This document shows, piece after piece, positions 1-10,887 of a stretch of 64,000 nt of DNA; position 1 is the stretch's first letter; every line of letters begins with the position of its first letter. The position numbers were made by a program, and so were the translations under genes. This DNA comes from Jacaranda mimosifolia (taxonomy: Eukaryota > Streptophyta > Magnoliopsida > Lamiales > Bignoniaceae). Location of the stretch: contig CM032121.1 in the NCBI GenBank assembly GCA_018894105.1, positions 3,326,007 through 3,390,006 on the forward strand, in the 5' to 3' direction. The notes below the pieces were generated by a model. The model had not been told where the DNA came from and did not search any database. It saw only the letters and a program-made list of their open reading frames with translations.

Positions 1-485
1 TAATATTATATAAATATATTAAAATTATAAAAAAATGTAAATATATATATATATATAAAGGAAAAGGAATAAAAATTGTCTAATATCATGAATATATATG
101 TTTGGGATTTGATGTTTGGAGAGTATTTAAATGAGAAAATAGAAGGAATGAAAATTGATGTTGTGAACTATTGAACTAAACTCCCGTAGTTGTAGTCACT
201 TTGCGTCTTTGCTTGGCTGCTTGACTTTTGTTGGTAAGTTAGCTTTAGGGTTTTCGCTTCTTTTTTAGTTAGTTTTTAGTTTTTATTTAAAAAGAAAAAA
301 AACTAATAATCGGTTTAAAATTAAATTGGTTCACCGGTTGAACCAGTTTTTTGTGGGTTTACAATGGCTTGCACTGATTTTTTAATAAACTGGTTTTAAC
401 TATCAAATCGGACCATAACCTTGGCCGATTTCTGATCGAACTGGTCAAACCAGTCGGTCCGGTCCGATTTCTCAATCATTGGTCT
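1..485. other. AT-rich intergenic DNA with a MULE-like repeat fragment
   Basis: No coding region is visible. Positions about 300-485 are rich in the words CCGGTT, AACCAG and GGTCCGGTCCGATTT. These also occur in the MITE at 13277-13884 and the repeat at 52357-52925. This fragment appears to have truncated the left LTR of the TRIM that begins at about 486. The remaining bases show only AT-rich low-complexity sequence. Confidence 0.5.
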
Positions 486-713
486 AAGGCCGTATATAGA
501 AACCACTATTATATTCATTTCACTGATGTGGGATACTGAAATGGGTGGCCTAACAACATTGGATAGCCCAACATCGAAAATGAGTTACTCTAATACCATG
601 TTAAAGAATGGACTTTGGGCGTGACTCACCCAAAAAACTAGTTTAAGAGGTAATAATTGTCCAAAGTTATATATAGAGACCATTACTTTATTGATCTCAC
701 CGATGTTATCATC
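486..713 (-). mobile_element. TRIM retrotransposon remnant, copy A
   Basis: Read on the minus strand, it shows an LTR-like segment (about 599-713), then a primer-binding-site-like TGGTATTAGAG near 588-600, a short middle, and a second LTR-like segment cut off at about 486. The layout and sequence match the complete TRIM at 39058-39412 and the paired copy at 41324-41613. TRIMs are short non-coding LTR retrotransposons that use Ty1/copia-type enzymes in trans. It lies at the left boundary of duplication copy A. Confidence 0.6.
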
Positions 714-950
714 AGTTCATATCATAAGGTGTTGAATTAAGTCCCTTAACGAATGTAACCTTTATGTTTAGTGACCATCATTGAATTTGGGATCAAACAT
801 ACTGTCGATGATAAATATTCTTAATTCATAATGGTGCACTGTTGTCATCAGTTCATACTATAAAGTGTTGTCTTGAATTCCTTAATGAGTGTAACCTTTA
901 CATTTAGTTGCCATTATTGAATGAGAACGAACATACTATTAATGATAAAT
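712..950. repeat. Two-copy tandem repeat of about 125-130 bp
   Basis: The string TCATCAGTTCATA starts two successive degenerate copies, each containing a TTGAATT..AACCTTTA core and ending near TGATAAAT. The same two-copy structure is present at about 41611-41855, so it predates the segmental duplication. No coding content. Confidence 0.6.
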
Positions 951-1009
951 CAAAAGAAGATAAAGATGGTGTTTCTATATTTAAAATCAAGAATTCAAAC
1001 TGAAGAAGG

Positions 1010-1195
1010 CCAGCTTAATACCCCCTGTTAAACAACAAGGAAGCGGCCCTTCACACAATGGAATCGATATTGACTCTATTGCTTGCTCTGAGATAAACCA
1101 TATATCAAGAGTAGATGATGATGATATGATGATGATAATCCAAGGGTTTGGTCGATGTTGCACCTAGTGCTATGCAGCATGTGTGGCAGCCTTTT
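1010..1195 (-). pseudogene. Gene-like fragment conserved between duplication copies (copy A)
   Basis: On the minus strand this contains a readable start region (CNIDQTLGLSS) followed in copy A by a frame change in a TCATCA run. The counterpart at 41910-42110 stays open for 66 codons beginning MEKEKGCYTS. Conservation between the copies is visibly higher here than in the AT-rich flanks. I do not recognise the family. It may be the first exon of a lost gene, and function is not assigned. Confidence 0.3.
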
Positions 1196-1955
1196 TTTTT
1201 TTTCCCCCCCTTTTTTGTCTTCTTTTCTTGATTTAATTTGTGGTTGACATGTTTCTTCCTTTCTTTTTTTTCTTTCCTAATTTAATTTAATATTAATTAT
1301 TTGTAAATACACATTTAAAATTCAATTTCTACAACTAAATTATTCATATTTTTAATTAAATAAATAATCAATACATGAAAAAAAATCATAAAATATGTTG
1401 AATAAAGTTAAATTAAATAAAAATCCAAGTAAGTACATTAATGATTTAATTTTTTATTTTAAATTAATAGAATTATACAAATTAATTTATTTTTTTCAAA
1501 AAGTGTGGCTGATTTGACAGTAGAAGTTAAATTTTAGATGTTTGGACAAATATTGTCTTGACAAAATTAATCCACGTACTAAAATAAATCATACATTACA
1601 ACTTGATTGGTATGAGATTTTTAGGTTAAAAGACTTGATATGATTGGTATGAGAATTCACTTTGACACTTGATCAAATTTAATTTATAAGCAAAATAAAT
1701 AATAAAATATTAATTAAAATTAAATTTGATAAACTCCAAAATACAAATCAAAAAATTAAATCACTAACTAGGATATTATTTTATATGTGTCAATTTTTAA
1801 TCGGTTCAAGAATTAATTAATCTGTAATGTATCTGACCATCATTAATATTAAATTACACTTAATAGAAAAAAGAAAAGGCACAGCACCGGGTTCGGTACC
1901 AAGGTCGCCCTAACACAAGGCCTTGCGTTTGACTTTTGCCCCTAAAAGTGTAGCC

Positions 1956-1961
1956 CACGTG
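1956..1961. promoter_or_regulatory. CACGTG (G-box-type) motif in a conserved GC-richer island, copy A
   Basis: The palindrome CACGTG sits in a GC-richer segment (about 1875-2050) that stands out from AT-rich flanks and is kept in copy B (42893-42898). G-boxes bind bZIP/bHLH factors in light-regulated plant promoters. Without Tat-1 it would lie roughly 1.5 kb upstream of the CHLM fragment. A regulatory role is inference only. Confidence 0.25.
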
Positions 1962-2322
1962 AGCAGCAAGACAGGATTCACCAATAGAATGAAGCCATGA
2001 GCTGTCAGGAAAGTCTGGCAAACCCGTATAGCCGTTTAGGCCGACCAAGCCAATTAAAGTATAAAACTATCAAAGGTCCGAGGACCGAGGATTTACATAT
2101 GTAATAAGATTGTTGGAGACTTGAGGTCCACTGAATTTCAATTTAAATGCAAACTTTGATTTCCAAATTATCCATTAATGATCAAATAAAATTACAAACG
2201 TTGTGATTATTTGGTTCATCTGAATTCCTATCCCTACAAATTTATATTATAACACAAGGATTGCATCTATAAATACAATATTAATAAATAAGACAATGAA
2301 TGGTTAGTTTTATGAATGTATG

Positions 2323-2975
2323 TGATATAGGGTGGCCCAAGCGCCTAGGCCCAAACCAAGTTAGCCCAGAGACGCAACACCAGGCCCAATCTGGCACCCG
2401 AGGCCCATATGCATAATCGACCTCAATCGACCATCTTGAGGTCAACTTGGTCAACTAGCTAGGTCGAGACAGTACAGCACTCTGCCACCGCATTAAATGC
2501 AATGACGGGCGTCACGCCTCCGCATTAATGACGCATGACATCCCCTCACCGCCTGACACAGCAGGTGCAGCTACAGTGTACTATCATGTCCTTAAAACCT
2601 GGAAGGGCAGTTAGCTGGAGGTATGCAGGTCAGGGAAATGACTAATTACCCCTGGCTCAAGGCTAAGGGCCCCCGGGATATACCAAGGGCTTCCCAGACA
2701 ATTCGTCGTAGGGAGAAGGATATAAATACCCTCAGTCTAGCCCTCTAGAGGTATACACTCATATACACTAAAAGCCCTTACTCCGCTGCTCGATATTTAT
2801 GGTCGATCTCTACTGACTTAATCGTCGGAGGGCCTAAGCCAAGGGCTCCTCGACTAGCCTTACGTTTACTGTGATTACAGGATTCTTCCCTTCCAAGCAA
2901 GAGCATAGACCCTTCAGGTCGAGTCCTCTCTAAACTCAAAGTTGGTTCTCTGTCCAACTGATTGAACCCTCATCA
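2323..2975 (+). repeat. 5' LTR of Tat-1
   Basis: Starts TGATATAGGG right after TSD GTATG and ends CCCTCATCA, two bases before the primer-binding site. It has the same length as the 3' LTR at 12219-12871. It contains a TATA-like box at 2721-2728. Confidence 0.93.
2721..2728 (+). promoter_or_regulatory. TATA-like box in the Tat-1 5' LTR
   Basis: TATAAATA, preceded by GGAGAAGGA and conserved at 12617-12624 in the 3' LTR. This is the likely U3 promoter core for sense transcription of the element. Confidence 0.6.
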
Positions 2976-2977
2976 TT

Positions 2978-2995
2978 TGGCGCCATCTGTGGGAA
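2978..2995 (+). other. Primer-binding site of Tat-1
   Basis: TGGCGCCATCTGTGGG begins two bases after the LTR end, the usual spacing for a tRNA primer site. Tat-2 has nearly the same site on the other strand (TGGCGCCGTCTGTGGG). I could not verify the tRNA. tRNA-Arg has been described for Ogre-type elements. Confidence 0.8.
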
Positions 2996-3017
2996 ACACT
3001 TGAATCCTCTATCGAAA

Positions 3018-4540
3018 ATGGTAAACACTAGGCGAGCTCCATCTGGGAGAGAAGAAAATAAGAGGTCCAACTCCCCTTCCCTTAGACAGAACCCAGAGCC
3101 AAATGCCCAAGGATCAAGCACCCAACCTGAGCCCGTGGTCACATTAACGATGCCTCAGTTAATACAGCTCATTAGTGAGCAGATTTTTGTGTAGATTTTG
3201 GCCTAACTCTCAACCGCGTTAAACAGACATGCCGTGCAGCCGGAGCCGACAGTCAGTGCCACGCCCCAACCTACGGCTCCGAAGAGGGCTCGACCAGAAG
3301 AGCATTCCTAGCGACCGGAGTCGCGAAGGCCTCAGTCAAGAAGGGAGCTGAGCCCAGGCCATTTTCCTAGGGAAGTGGCTCACGCCCCGCCAAGGGAGGA
3401 GGTAACAGATTCTGTTGATGATGACGTTCAGCCCCTTCAAGCCCCGCAGCGCGATAGGGTCGAACGCTCCAGATTCAGGCCAGGCAGAAATGCGTCTCAA
3501 GCGGACTAGCAGAAATAGGAGGAAGTGTCCCATCAGGTGCAACAACTGAACAGGCGCTTGGAGGAGATCTCAAAGAGGAACGTATACAGAACTCTTCATC
3601 CAGACGCGCCGCAGAGATTTCAGAGGGAACAAGATTCACCGTTTGTTCAAGAGATCATTGACGAGTGCATCGCCGTCGATGCTAAGATCCCAACTGGACT
3701 TCCGAGGTACGATGGCTCAATAGACCCAAACAAGCAACTGTTGCAGTTTGAACACATGATGCAGTTGCATGGGCACAATGAGTACATCCATGCAAAGATG
3801 CTGGTGACCACGTTTCAAGGAGTGGCCCTTGATTGGTTTGTGAAGCTAGAACCAACGTCCATTTTTTCTTATGATCAGCTGTGTGATAAGTTTTTGCACC
3901 AATTTGTGAGCAAGAGGAAAGCAAAACTCCCCCATACCCACTTGTATACCGTGAAACAAAATGAGGGAGAGTCCCTTCGTGATTTTTTCACCAGATTCAA
4001 CACAGAAGTTCTGAAGATCGATAGCCCCAGGATTGAGTTCTTTATAGATGTACTTTTCTTGGGATTGAAACATAAAGAATGTGCAAATGCATTAGTGCAC
4101 GAACAACCTAGGTCAATTGAGGAGCTCCTCGACCTCGCGGAGAGGTACATGACCCAGGAGGAGATGAACAAGATGAAATATGGCAACCTGGAGGTCGACA
4201 GAAAGAAAGGCAAGGAGAAAGATGATCGACAGATCAGAGAGGGGCGTCGCTTCCCAATAAAATGCATCCATGACTACACTCCTCTTAACATACCAAGGAG
4301 AGAGGTGTTGTTCGCTATCCAGCATCACAACCTGCTCAAAAAGCCCAGAAAAATCACGGAGACCGAGGCCATGAAGAAGTCGAGGAAATACTGCCATTTT
4401 CACAAGTAGAAAGGGCATGACACGGAAGAGTGCTTTAACTTGAAAGATGAAATTGAAAGACTGATCAAACAAGGCCACTTGAAAAAGTTTGTCGAGGAGC
4501 AGGACGGAAGAGAAGAGGGTAAGACCGACCGGACTCCCTG
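3018..4540 (+). pseudogene. gag: Tat-1 gag (broken)
   Basis: Gag is the structural protein of the retrotransposon particle. A likely start is at 3018 (MVNTRRAPSG); this frame stops with TAG at 3192-3194. The conserved capsid domain (retrotransposon gag, PF03732-like) is open at 3525-4409, with recognisable ALDWFVKLEP and SLRDFFTRFN motifs. A TAG at 4407-4409 interrupts the zinc-knuckle-like segment, which continues in frame as GHDTEECFNLKDEIERL. Beyond it is a charged linker. The breaks mean no full-length Gag can be made. Protease follows at 4817. Confidence 0.85.
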
Positions 4541-4816
4541 AAGAGAAAGGTCGGTCAGCCCGAGGAGAGAAGACAAAGGGAAAAGACCTGCCCAAGAACC
4601 CAACCCGCCCATCAGAGGAATCATTGATATGATTGCAGGGGGACCAACGGAAGGAGATTCCCGAAATGCAAGAAAGCAGACGCAAACGCAGCTTGATTCT
4701 ACCAAACTGCCTAGGGTTGAGACAGTTTTCCAACTATCGACTAGTACTGAACCAATCTCTTTCACCGACTCAGACCTTGACCATGTAGAGAATAGAGGAG
4801 TAGACCGGAAGATTGA

Positions 4817-5220
4817 TTGCCCATGGTGGTCGCCCTTGAAATAGCCAACTTCGAGGTCATGAAGGTATTGGTCGACAATGGGAGCTCGGTGAACATCATG
4901 TTCCTATCCACTCTCAACAGAACGAACTTAGGGAAGTTGAAGTTTAATCCGGTCAGAACGCCCTTGGTTGGATTTGGAGGATCCAAGATCATCCCCGAAG
5001 GATCCATCAATCTTTCCACCACATTTGGGCAAGGCCCCGTAGCCAAACATTAATGATCAACTATCTGGTGGTCAATGCCCCATTTGCATACAATGTCCTC
5101 GTGGGTCAACCAGCCCTCAACGACTTCAGAGCCATCATCTCCACTTACCACATAAAGATAAAGTTCCCGACATTAGCTGGAGTGGGAGAGCTCTTGTGTA
5201 ATCTCAAGGATGTATAGCGT
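4817..5220 (+). pseudogene. Tat-1 aspartic protease (broken)
   Basis: Retropepsin-like domain that would cleave the Gag-Pol polyprotein. The active-site region reads LVDNGSSVNIMF, close to the VD.GSS form usual in Tat elements, followed by LVGFGGSKIIPEG. The frame stops at 5053, then a related stretch with YNVLVGQPALNDF continues in another frame to about 5220. Assigned by motif and by position between Gag and RT. Confidence 0.75.
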
Positions 5221-5559
5221 TGTTACAACGTTTCAGTTGACTCCAGTGAGCAGAAGAAGCGACTAGAATTGAAGCCCTCGGGGTACGCCCCAGTAGTGAA
5301 ACCCAAGGAGGGACCCTCATCCAAGAAAAGGAAGTTGGAGGACACTAGGGTCGAGCCTGTCGGCGAGTTCAAAATAATAGAGCTCGAACCTGGGAACCCT
5401 GACAAAACCACCAGAATCGGGAGTGATGTGGGAGATCGATTGGAATACCTTATGGTCGACTTCCTCCGTGCAACATTGATGTGTTTGCATGGAAACCCGC
5501 AGACCTTCAAGGAATAGACCCCAACATCATTGTCCACTGACTCAACGTGGATCCAGCTC

Positions 5560-6280
5560 ACAAACCAGTAAGGTAGAAGACAAGAACCTTCAACGCTGAG
5601 AGGACCCAAATCATCGAAGAGAAGGTCAGCAAGCTTTTGGAAGCAGGATACATCATAGAAATTCAGTACCCCTCTTGGCTTTGTAATGTTGTACTTGTCC
5701 CTAAGAATGAGGGAAAATGGAGAATGTGTAATGATTTAACTGATTTAAATAAAGCTTGCCCTAAGGATCCTTACCCCTTGCCTCGTATAGATTTATTAGT
5801 TGATTCTACTGCTGGTTGTGAGCTACTTAACATGATGGATGCATTCCAAGGCTATTACCAAATATTTATGGCACCCGAAGACAGGGACAAGACCTCTTTC
5901 GTTGTCCCAAATGGAGTATATTGCTTTCTAGTCATGCCCTTTAGACTTAAAAATGCAGGGGCTACGTACCAAAGATTAGTCAACTTTATGTTCAAAAATG
6001 AAATCAAAAAATCGATGGAGGTTTATGTCGACGACATGATTGTAAAACAGAGAAGGCTGAGGATCATCTGGTTGACCTCAGGCACACTTTTGCCATATTA
6101 AGGGCTTTCGGCATGAAGTACAACCCCAGCAAGTGCACCTTCGGTGTTCGAGGAGGCAAATTCCTTGGCTATATGGTTAGTCAGAGAGGGATTGAGGCCA
6201 ATCCGCAGAAGATCCAATCAATTTTGGACATTGTCCCACTCGCACAGTTCGAGAAATCCAGCGTCTAGTCGGCAGGGTCA
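5560..6280 (+). pseudogene. Tat-1 reverse transcriptase (broken)
   Basis: RNA-directed DNA polymerase. Clear RT blocks: YPSWLCNVVLVPK, WRMCNDLTDLNKACPKDPYPLPRID, MDAFQGYYQIFM and the catalytic YVDD at about 6025-6036, which is intact. The main open stretch is 5637-6101. Just after YVDDMIVKQ a frameshift moves the rest (NPSKCTFGVRGGKFLGYMVS, about 6120-6185) to another frame. So the palm active site is preserved, but the protein cannot be made whole. Confidence 0.9.
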
Positions 6281-6795
6281 TAGCCCTGGGCAGATTCATA
6301 GCTCGACTGGCAGACAAGAGCTTACCATTCTTCAAAATCCTCATAAACGCCAAAAAATTCAGTTTCCAATGGGATCAGCAGTGTGATCAAGCTTTGCAGG
6401 AACTCAAGCAATACCTATCTTCACTGCCCATGCTTGCCAAACCCGAGCTAGGAAAAGGGCCATAGCTGTACTTAGCAGTATCCTCAGCCTCGATCAGTTT
6501 AGTGTTGACATCGACAAGAGGAGAAACCCCCCGTTCGGTATATTATTGCAGCAAGGCCTTATAGGGACCTGAACACAATTATTTGGAGATCGAAAAGTTT
6601 GCTCTAGCCCTCGTCACGTCAGCAAGGAAGTTACGGCCTTACTTTCAATCCCACGCAATCCTGGTGCTGACAAATCAGCTGCTGAAGTAGGTGTTGTCAA
6701 AGCCCGACACATTGGGTCGGCTCACTAAATGGGCTATTGAGCTCGGGGAGTTTGACATTACTTTTCAGCCACAAACTGCCATAAAAACCTAAGTC
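6281..6795 (+). pseudogene. Tat-1 first RNase H domain (broken)
   Basis: Translating across several TAG codons gives FIARLADKSLPFFKIL, LEIEKFALALVTSARKLRPYF and LTKWAIELGEFDITF, typical of the RNase H fused to gypsy RT. At least four in-frame stops are seen, several consistent with CAG or TGG changing to TAG. It degrades RNA in RNA:DNA hybrids during reverse transcription. Confidence 0.8.
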
Positions 6796-7310
6796 TTGGC
6801 CGACTTTATCGTTGAAAGACTCGATCTACCGAACCAGAATATCGACAGCACCTCGATGTGGACCTTGCATGTTGATGGGTCGGCAACTACATCAGGGGGC
6901 GGGATAGTTGTATCCCTCCGTTCCCCACTCGCGGAGGAGTATGATTTCATAATCAAGCTCGACTTCCCGGTTACCAAAAATGAAGCAAAATATAAGGCCT
7001 TCATTGTAGGAATCCGCATGGCTACAACATGCGGAGTCGAGCAGCTTGCAGTATTCACTGATTCTCAGCTGGTCGTAGAACAGGTCGAAGGGAATTTTGA
7101 GGCAAAAGAACATAAAATGGCCCAATACTTGTCCGAGTTAAAGCGGCTATAGTAGTTTTTTAGGAGTTTCACCCTCAGCCAAGTCCCCCATGCAGAGAAT
7201 GAACGAGCAGACTCGCTCTCGAAGCTCACCAGCTCGGCGAAAGGCACTAGGGAACGAACTATAGCATTTTTGGCAGCCGACAGACCTTGTGTCGACTCTC
7301 CCGATCAGCG
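6796..7310 (+). pseudogene. Tat-1 second (archaeal-type) RNase H
   Basis: Open at 6796-7152, starting MADFIVERLD. It shows the aRNH pattern: WTLHVDGSA, a gap, KNEAKYKAFIVGIRMA, then FTDSQLVVEQVEGNFEAKE. A duplicated RNase H upstream of integrase is the diagnostic trait of the Tat clade. A TAG at 7150-7152 ends the frame; related sequence (VPHAENERADSLSKL) continues to about 7310. Confidence 0.88.
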
Positions 7311-7383
7311 AATCGTCGGATGTATCGAAGAGATAATTCTTTCCTAGAAAGCGCCAATCAAACTTTACTTAAGTCCAGGTACC

Positions 7384-8530
7384 TTGCCCCCCGACGACAG
7401 AGAGGCCCGTAGACTTAAGGGTTTAGCAGCCAAGTTTGCGCTCAATGAGCATGGCCAGCTTTATCGGAGGTCGATATCAGGAGCCCCATTGAGATGCTTA
7501 GAACAAGACGAGGTGAACAAGGTATTGCAGGAAATACATGCCGGCATCTGCGAAAAACCACTCTGGCGATCGATCTTGGGCACACAAGGTAATCCGTTAC
7601 GGTTATTTTTGGCCGACTTTGTTGAGGACTCGATCAACTTCGCCAGAAAATGCCCATCATACCAGATCCACTCGAACATTCAGCATTAGCCGGCCGCATC
7701 GATGATCAACGTTCAAATCACCTGGCCATTCGACCAGTGGGGGATCGACATAGTAGGATCACTCCCAAAGACTTCGGGTCAACGTAAGTTTATCATAGTG
7801 GTCGTCGAGTACTTCACTAAATGGGTTGAAGCGGAGGCAGTTCCGAAGATCACTGATGCTGCCATCAAAAGTTTTATTTGGAAAAATATAATCTGTCGAT
7901 TTAGATTGCCTAAGGTCTTAATCTCGAATAATGGCACACAATTTCAAAGCAGAAACACGAGGAAGTAGTGCGAGACCTAGGTATCACCCAACACTTCACT
8001 TCGGTAAGAAACCCACAGTCTAACAGACAAACTGAAGTTACAAATAGAACTGTTCTCGACCACCTCAAAACTCGAATAGCAGGGACAGGAGCCAATTGGG
8101 AAGACGACCTCCCAGGCGTGCTTTAGGCTTACAGAACGACACCCCGAATAGCAACAGGCCACAGCCCGTACAGCCTAGTCTACGAATCCGAGGCAGTAAT
8201 CCCATCCGAATTAATCCAACATACAGCCAGGGTGATCCACTATAACCCGATTGCAAATGTATCAGATAGGACTCTGGATCTAGTTACTGTCGATGAGCAA
8301 CGCCATGCAGCTTACAACATAATGCAATGATATCGCTCTAAAATAGCGGACCTTGGAGTTTCAAGGTTGGCGACCTTGTTCTCAAAAAAATGAAAGTGTC
8401 CAGGAACGTGGGAAAACTCAACCCAAAGTGGGAATGACCGTATTCAGTGGTTAAAGTGTCAAAAAACAACGCCTATCGACTAGTCGATGCATCAGGCTGT
8501 GAACTACCTAGGCCTTGGAATGCAGTAAAC
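7384..8530 (+). pseudogene. Tat-1 integrase (broken, catalytic Asp changed)
   Basis: Integrase joins the cDNA to host DNA. The zinc-binding region lies at about 7384-7689 (ends CPSYQIHSNIQH). The core has WGIDIVGSLP (first Asp) at about 7740, but the second Asp motif reads ISNNGTQF (about 7921-7944) where DNGTQF is usual. The Glu region (RQTEVTNR) is at about 8025-8045. Several stops and a frameshift follow. The C-terminal part AYRLVDASGCELPRPWN is at about 8470-8520. This protein is dead both by stops and by the D-to-N change. Confidence 0.88.
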
Positions 8531-8637
8531 TTGAAAAAAAATTGTGTAACGGGTCATTGGCAACCTTTGTATCCCCCCCCGCGAAATAAAATTATGATGC
8601 GTTCAAACCGCACGAAACAGGCTGAATCTTTTTTCAC

Positions 8638-8975
8638 ACAGTCGACCCCGTAGTTGACAAAATAGGCTTTATGCCGCTAAGTCGAGGCCCACAAGCCGAG
8701 ACAAAACAGTCGACCCTGTAGTCAACAAAACAGGCTTTACGCCGCTAAAGTCGAGACCTATGCACCGAGACAAAACAGGCGACCTTGTAGTCGACAAAAT
8801 AGGCTTCACGCCGCTAAGTCGAGGCCTATATGCCGAGGCAAAACAGTCGGCCCCGTAGTTGACAAAACAAGCTTTACGCCGCTAAGTTGAGGCCTATATG
8901 CCGAGACCAAGTAGTCGACCCCGTAGTTGGCAAAACAGGGCTTTACGCCGCGAAGTTGAGGCCTATTCACTGAGT
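8638..8975 (+). repeat. Five tandem repeats (about 65 bp) downstream of Tat-1 integrase
   Basis: Five head-to-tail units, each with CAGTCGACCCCGTAGTTGAC, then a GGCTTTACGCCGCTAAGTCGAGG-like core (variable) and a GCCGAGAC end. Starts are near 8640, 8708, 8775, 8843 and 8910. They lie in the untranslated region after pol, where Tat elements are known to gain short tandem repeats that can seed satellites. Confidence 0.88.
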
Positions 8976-9366
8976 TAATTACAATTACAACGGTTATAAA
9001 CCAACTCCACAATCATTAAGATCATTTAAAACCTAAAGACTAGCTATTACGCTAACGGATTAATTACAATTTGCTCGACAAGAAGTAAGAATGAATTTTG
9101 CAAAGCACAACTCTAATTCGACGAAGACCATGAATGAAAATCACTTGGTGCACTCGAGAGCTTTCACCCAAAAATTCCAATATGCAGAATAATAAACACT
9201 GCAGTTAAAGCTTTTCAAGCTACATGCTCATTAACGAAAGTGAATTATAATCAAAGCAAGAATAATCATCATCATTCATCATTCATCATTCATTAACTGG
9301 CAAAAGCCTCATCAAAGCATAACATCCAAGATCGTTTGAAGGCCTCATCGAGGCATATACATCTCC

Positions 9367-10149
9367 TTAACAAACAAAAACACAATAAAAATAAAGCCTA
9401 ATTGGCTCTTCGGCAGCAGGAGTAGGAGCGGTAGATGGCACGGGTTCGGGCAGGGCCATTGAAATGGGGACTGCGGCAGTTACTGGTCGAGAAGGGCCGG
9501 CAACATCTTGTAAGAATTGTCGCTCAAAAATAGGGAAATAGGTGGCGGCATCAGTTGTCCCTTCCGACACCTCGAAGGCGAGGTCGTCGGCAAACTCAAA
9601 CTCCCTGACGGCCGCTTTTTGTTTTCTTTCGACTTGGGCCTGCCTTCTCTCTTCCTCAGTAAGTTCGACCTCCGACTCGCCCTCCACCCCACCAACCTCA
9701 ACGGCCGGCTCCTCTGCATCACCCTCTTCTTCGGGGTAAGACCGCAGCTGTTCGTCGAACAAATGACTCATGCGCAATCGGTCTTCAGCCCGAATACTGT
9801 AACCGAGGAACTGCAACTACTTAAGAGCTTTCTCGAAAGAGTTTCGAGTGTCGTCCAGGGCAAGAACAACACTGGCATCTTGGAAGGTAAACCTCAACAT
9901 GAATTGTTGCACAGCCTCCCGACGCACCTGCGGCAATATTCGGTTGAACTCAGCCCGCACCTCCGCCAGACATGTATTCCGGCCCGCTGATCGATCGAAA
10001 TCATAAGCCACCTGCAGATCCAACTGCAGCTTCTTCACTTGCGCGTCCATTTTAGTCCTCTTCTTAACAGCCAGGATCACCTGCTCATCCTTTTGTTCGA
10101 GGTCCTTGGTCAGTTGGCCGACTTGTTTCTCCAGCTCGTCAAACCTCAT
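9367..10149 (-). pseudogene. Tat-1 antisense ORF, C-terminal coiled-coil part
   Basis: On the strand opposite to gag-pol. The part at 10149-9817 is strongly heptad-like (LEKQVGQLTKDLEQKDEQV). It is separated by one stop from the part at 9816-9367, which has an acidic and Ala/Pro-rich tail (EEEGDAEEPAVEVGG). It would be the downstream part of the gene that starts near 11843. The function of antisense ORF proteins in Tat elements is unknown. Confidence 0.65.
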
Positions 10150-10887
10150 CTGAGAAGACTCGAGCTGAGCCTTCAGAGTTTCAGCATCCCCTCTAGCCTC
10201 GAGCTGCTCTCGATCAGCTAGGGTCAGCTCAGATCAACGATAGAAGTTGTAACCCAGTTGCCCGACCTGAGACATAAGAGCCATCAAATACTTGAGCAAA
10301 ATGTAAACTTACATGAGTAATAAATAGAAAACCCTACTATATTGGCATGATAGGCAAATTCTCGAAGGGCTACCTCCTGACTCAGCCCCATGATCCTTTT
10401 CTGGTCAGCCACGAACTAACTTGCTAGTAGCACCTTCAGGGGGGCGGCCCCAGTTGGCCCCGCAGTGTCCATGCACAAAGAATTGTGCACGACGGGGCTG
10501 GGCTCTGCCCCGAATCGAGGAGAGGGGAATTTGGGTAAAGTAAATGGTACATCATCCCCTCGATCCCCGAAGAGGTCATTTTCGGTCGGCGGCCCGGACC
10601 CTACTGCCTTTCCCTTGCCCTTCCCGGCAGCTGCCCTTTTAGGCGGAGGACCTCCCTACTCGACCATGGCCCTCTTACCCCAACCTGTGGGCCTGTCGCT
10701 GGCCGTCAGAGGTCGACCAGGTAAAGGAGTAGGGGATGGAGTAGCTGCTGCGGCCACCCAACGTGGCTCCTCAACTGGGGCGGCTGCCCGACGGGCGACG
10801 ATCCCCGTTGCTGATTCCTCTCTGCTCGAGCTAGAGCTTCTGCTCTCGACCTATTCATTATCTCTGCGCGATCTGCCAAACATCAAA

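Larger units (their letters stand above)
486..2322. repeat. Segmental duplication, copy A, block 1 (pairs with 41400-43809)
   Basis: This block aligns along its length with 41400-43000 and 43580-43809, starting at the shared string GTGGCCTAACAA and running through the TRIM, a 2-copy tandem repeat, a gene-like fragment near 1030-1190, a CACGTG-containing segment and AT-rich DNA. Substitutions and small indels are spread throughout. The block is interrupted at 2322 by Tat-1 and resumes at 12877. In copy B the same junction is uninterrupted by that element (about 46070-46095). Confidence 0.85.

Noticed and set aside
3682..4733. Long minus-strand ORFs opposite Tat-1 gag (up to 206 codons)
   Set aside because: They overlap the recognised capsid domain on the + strand and have low-complexity Ser/Leu/Phe content. 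They are shadows.
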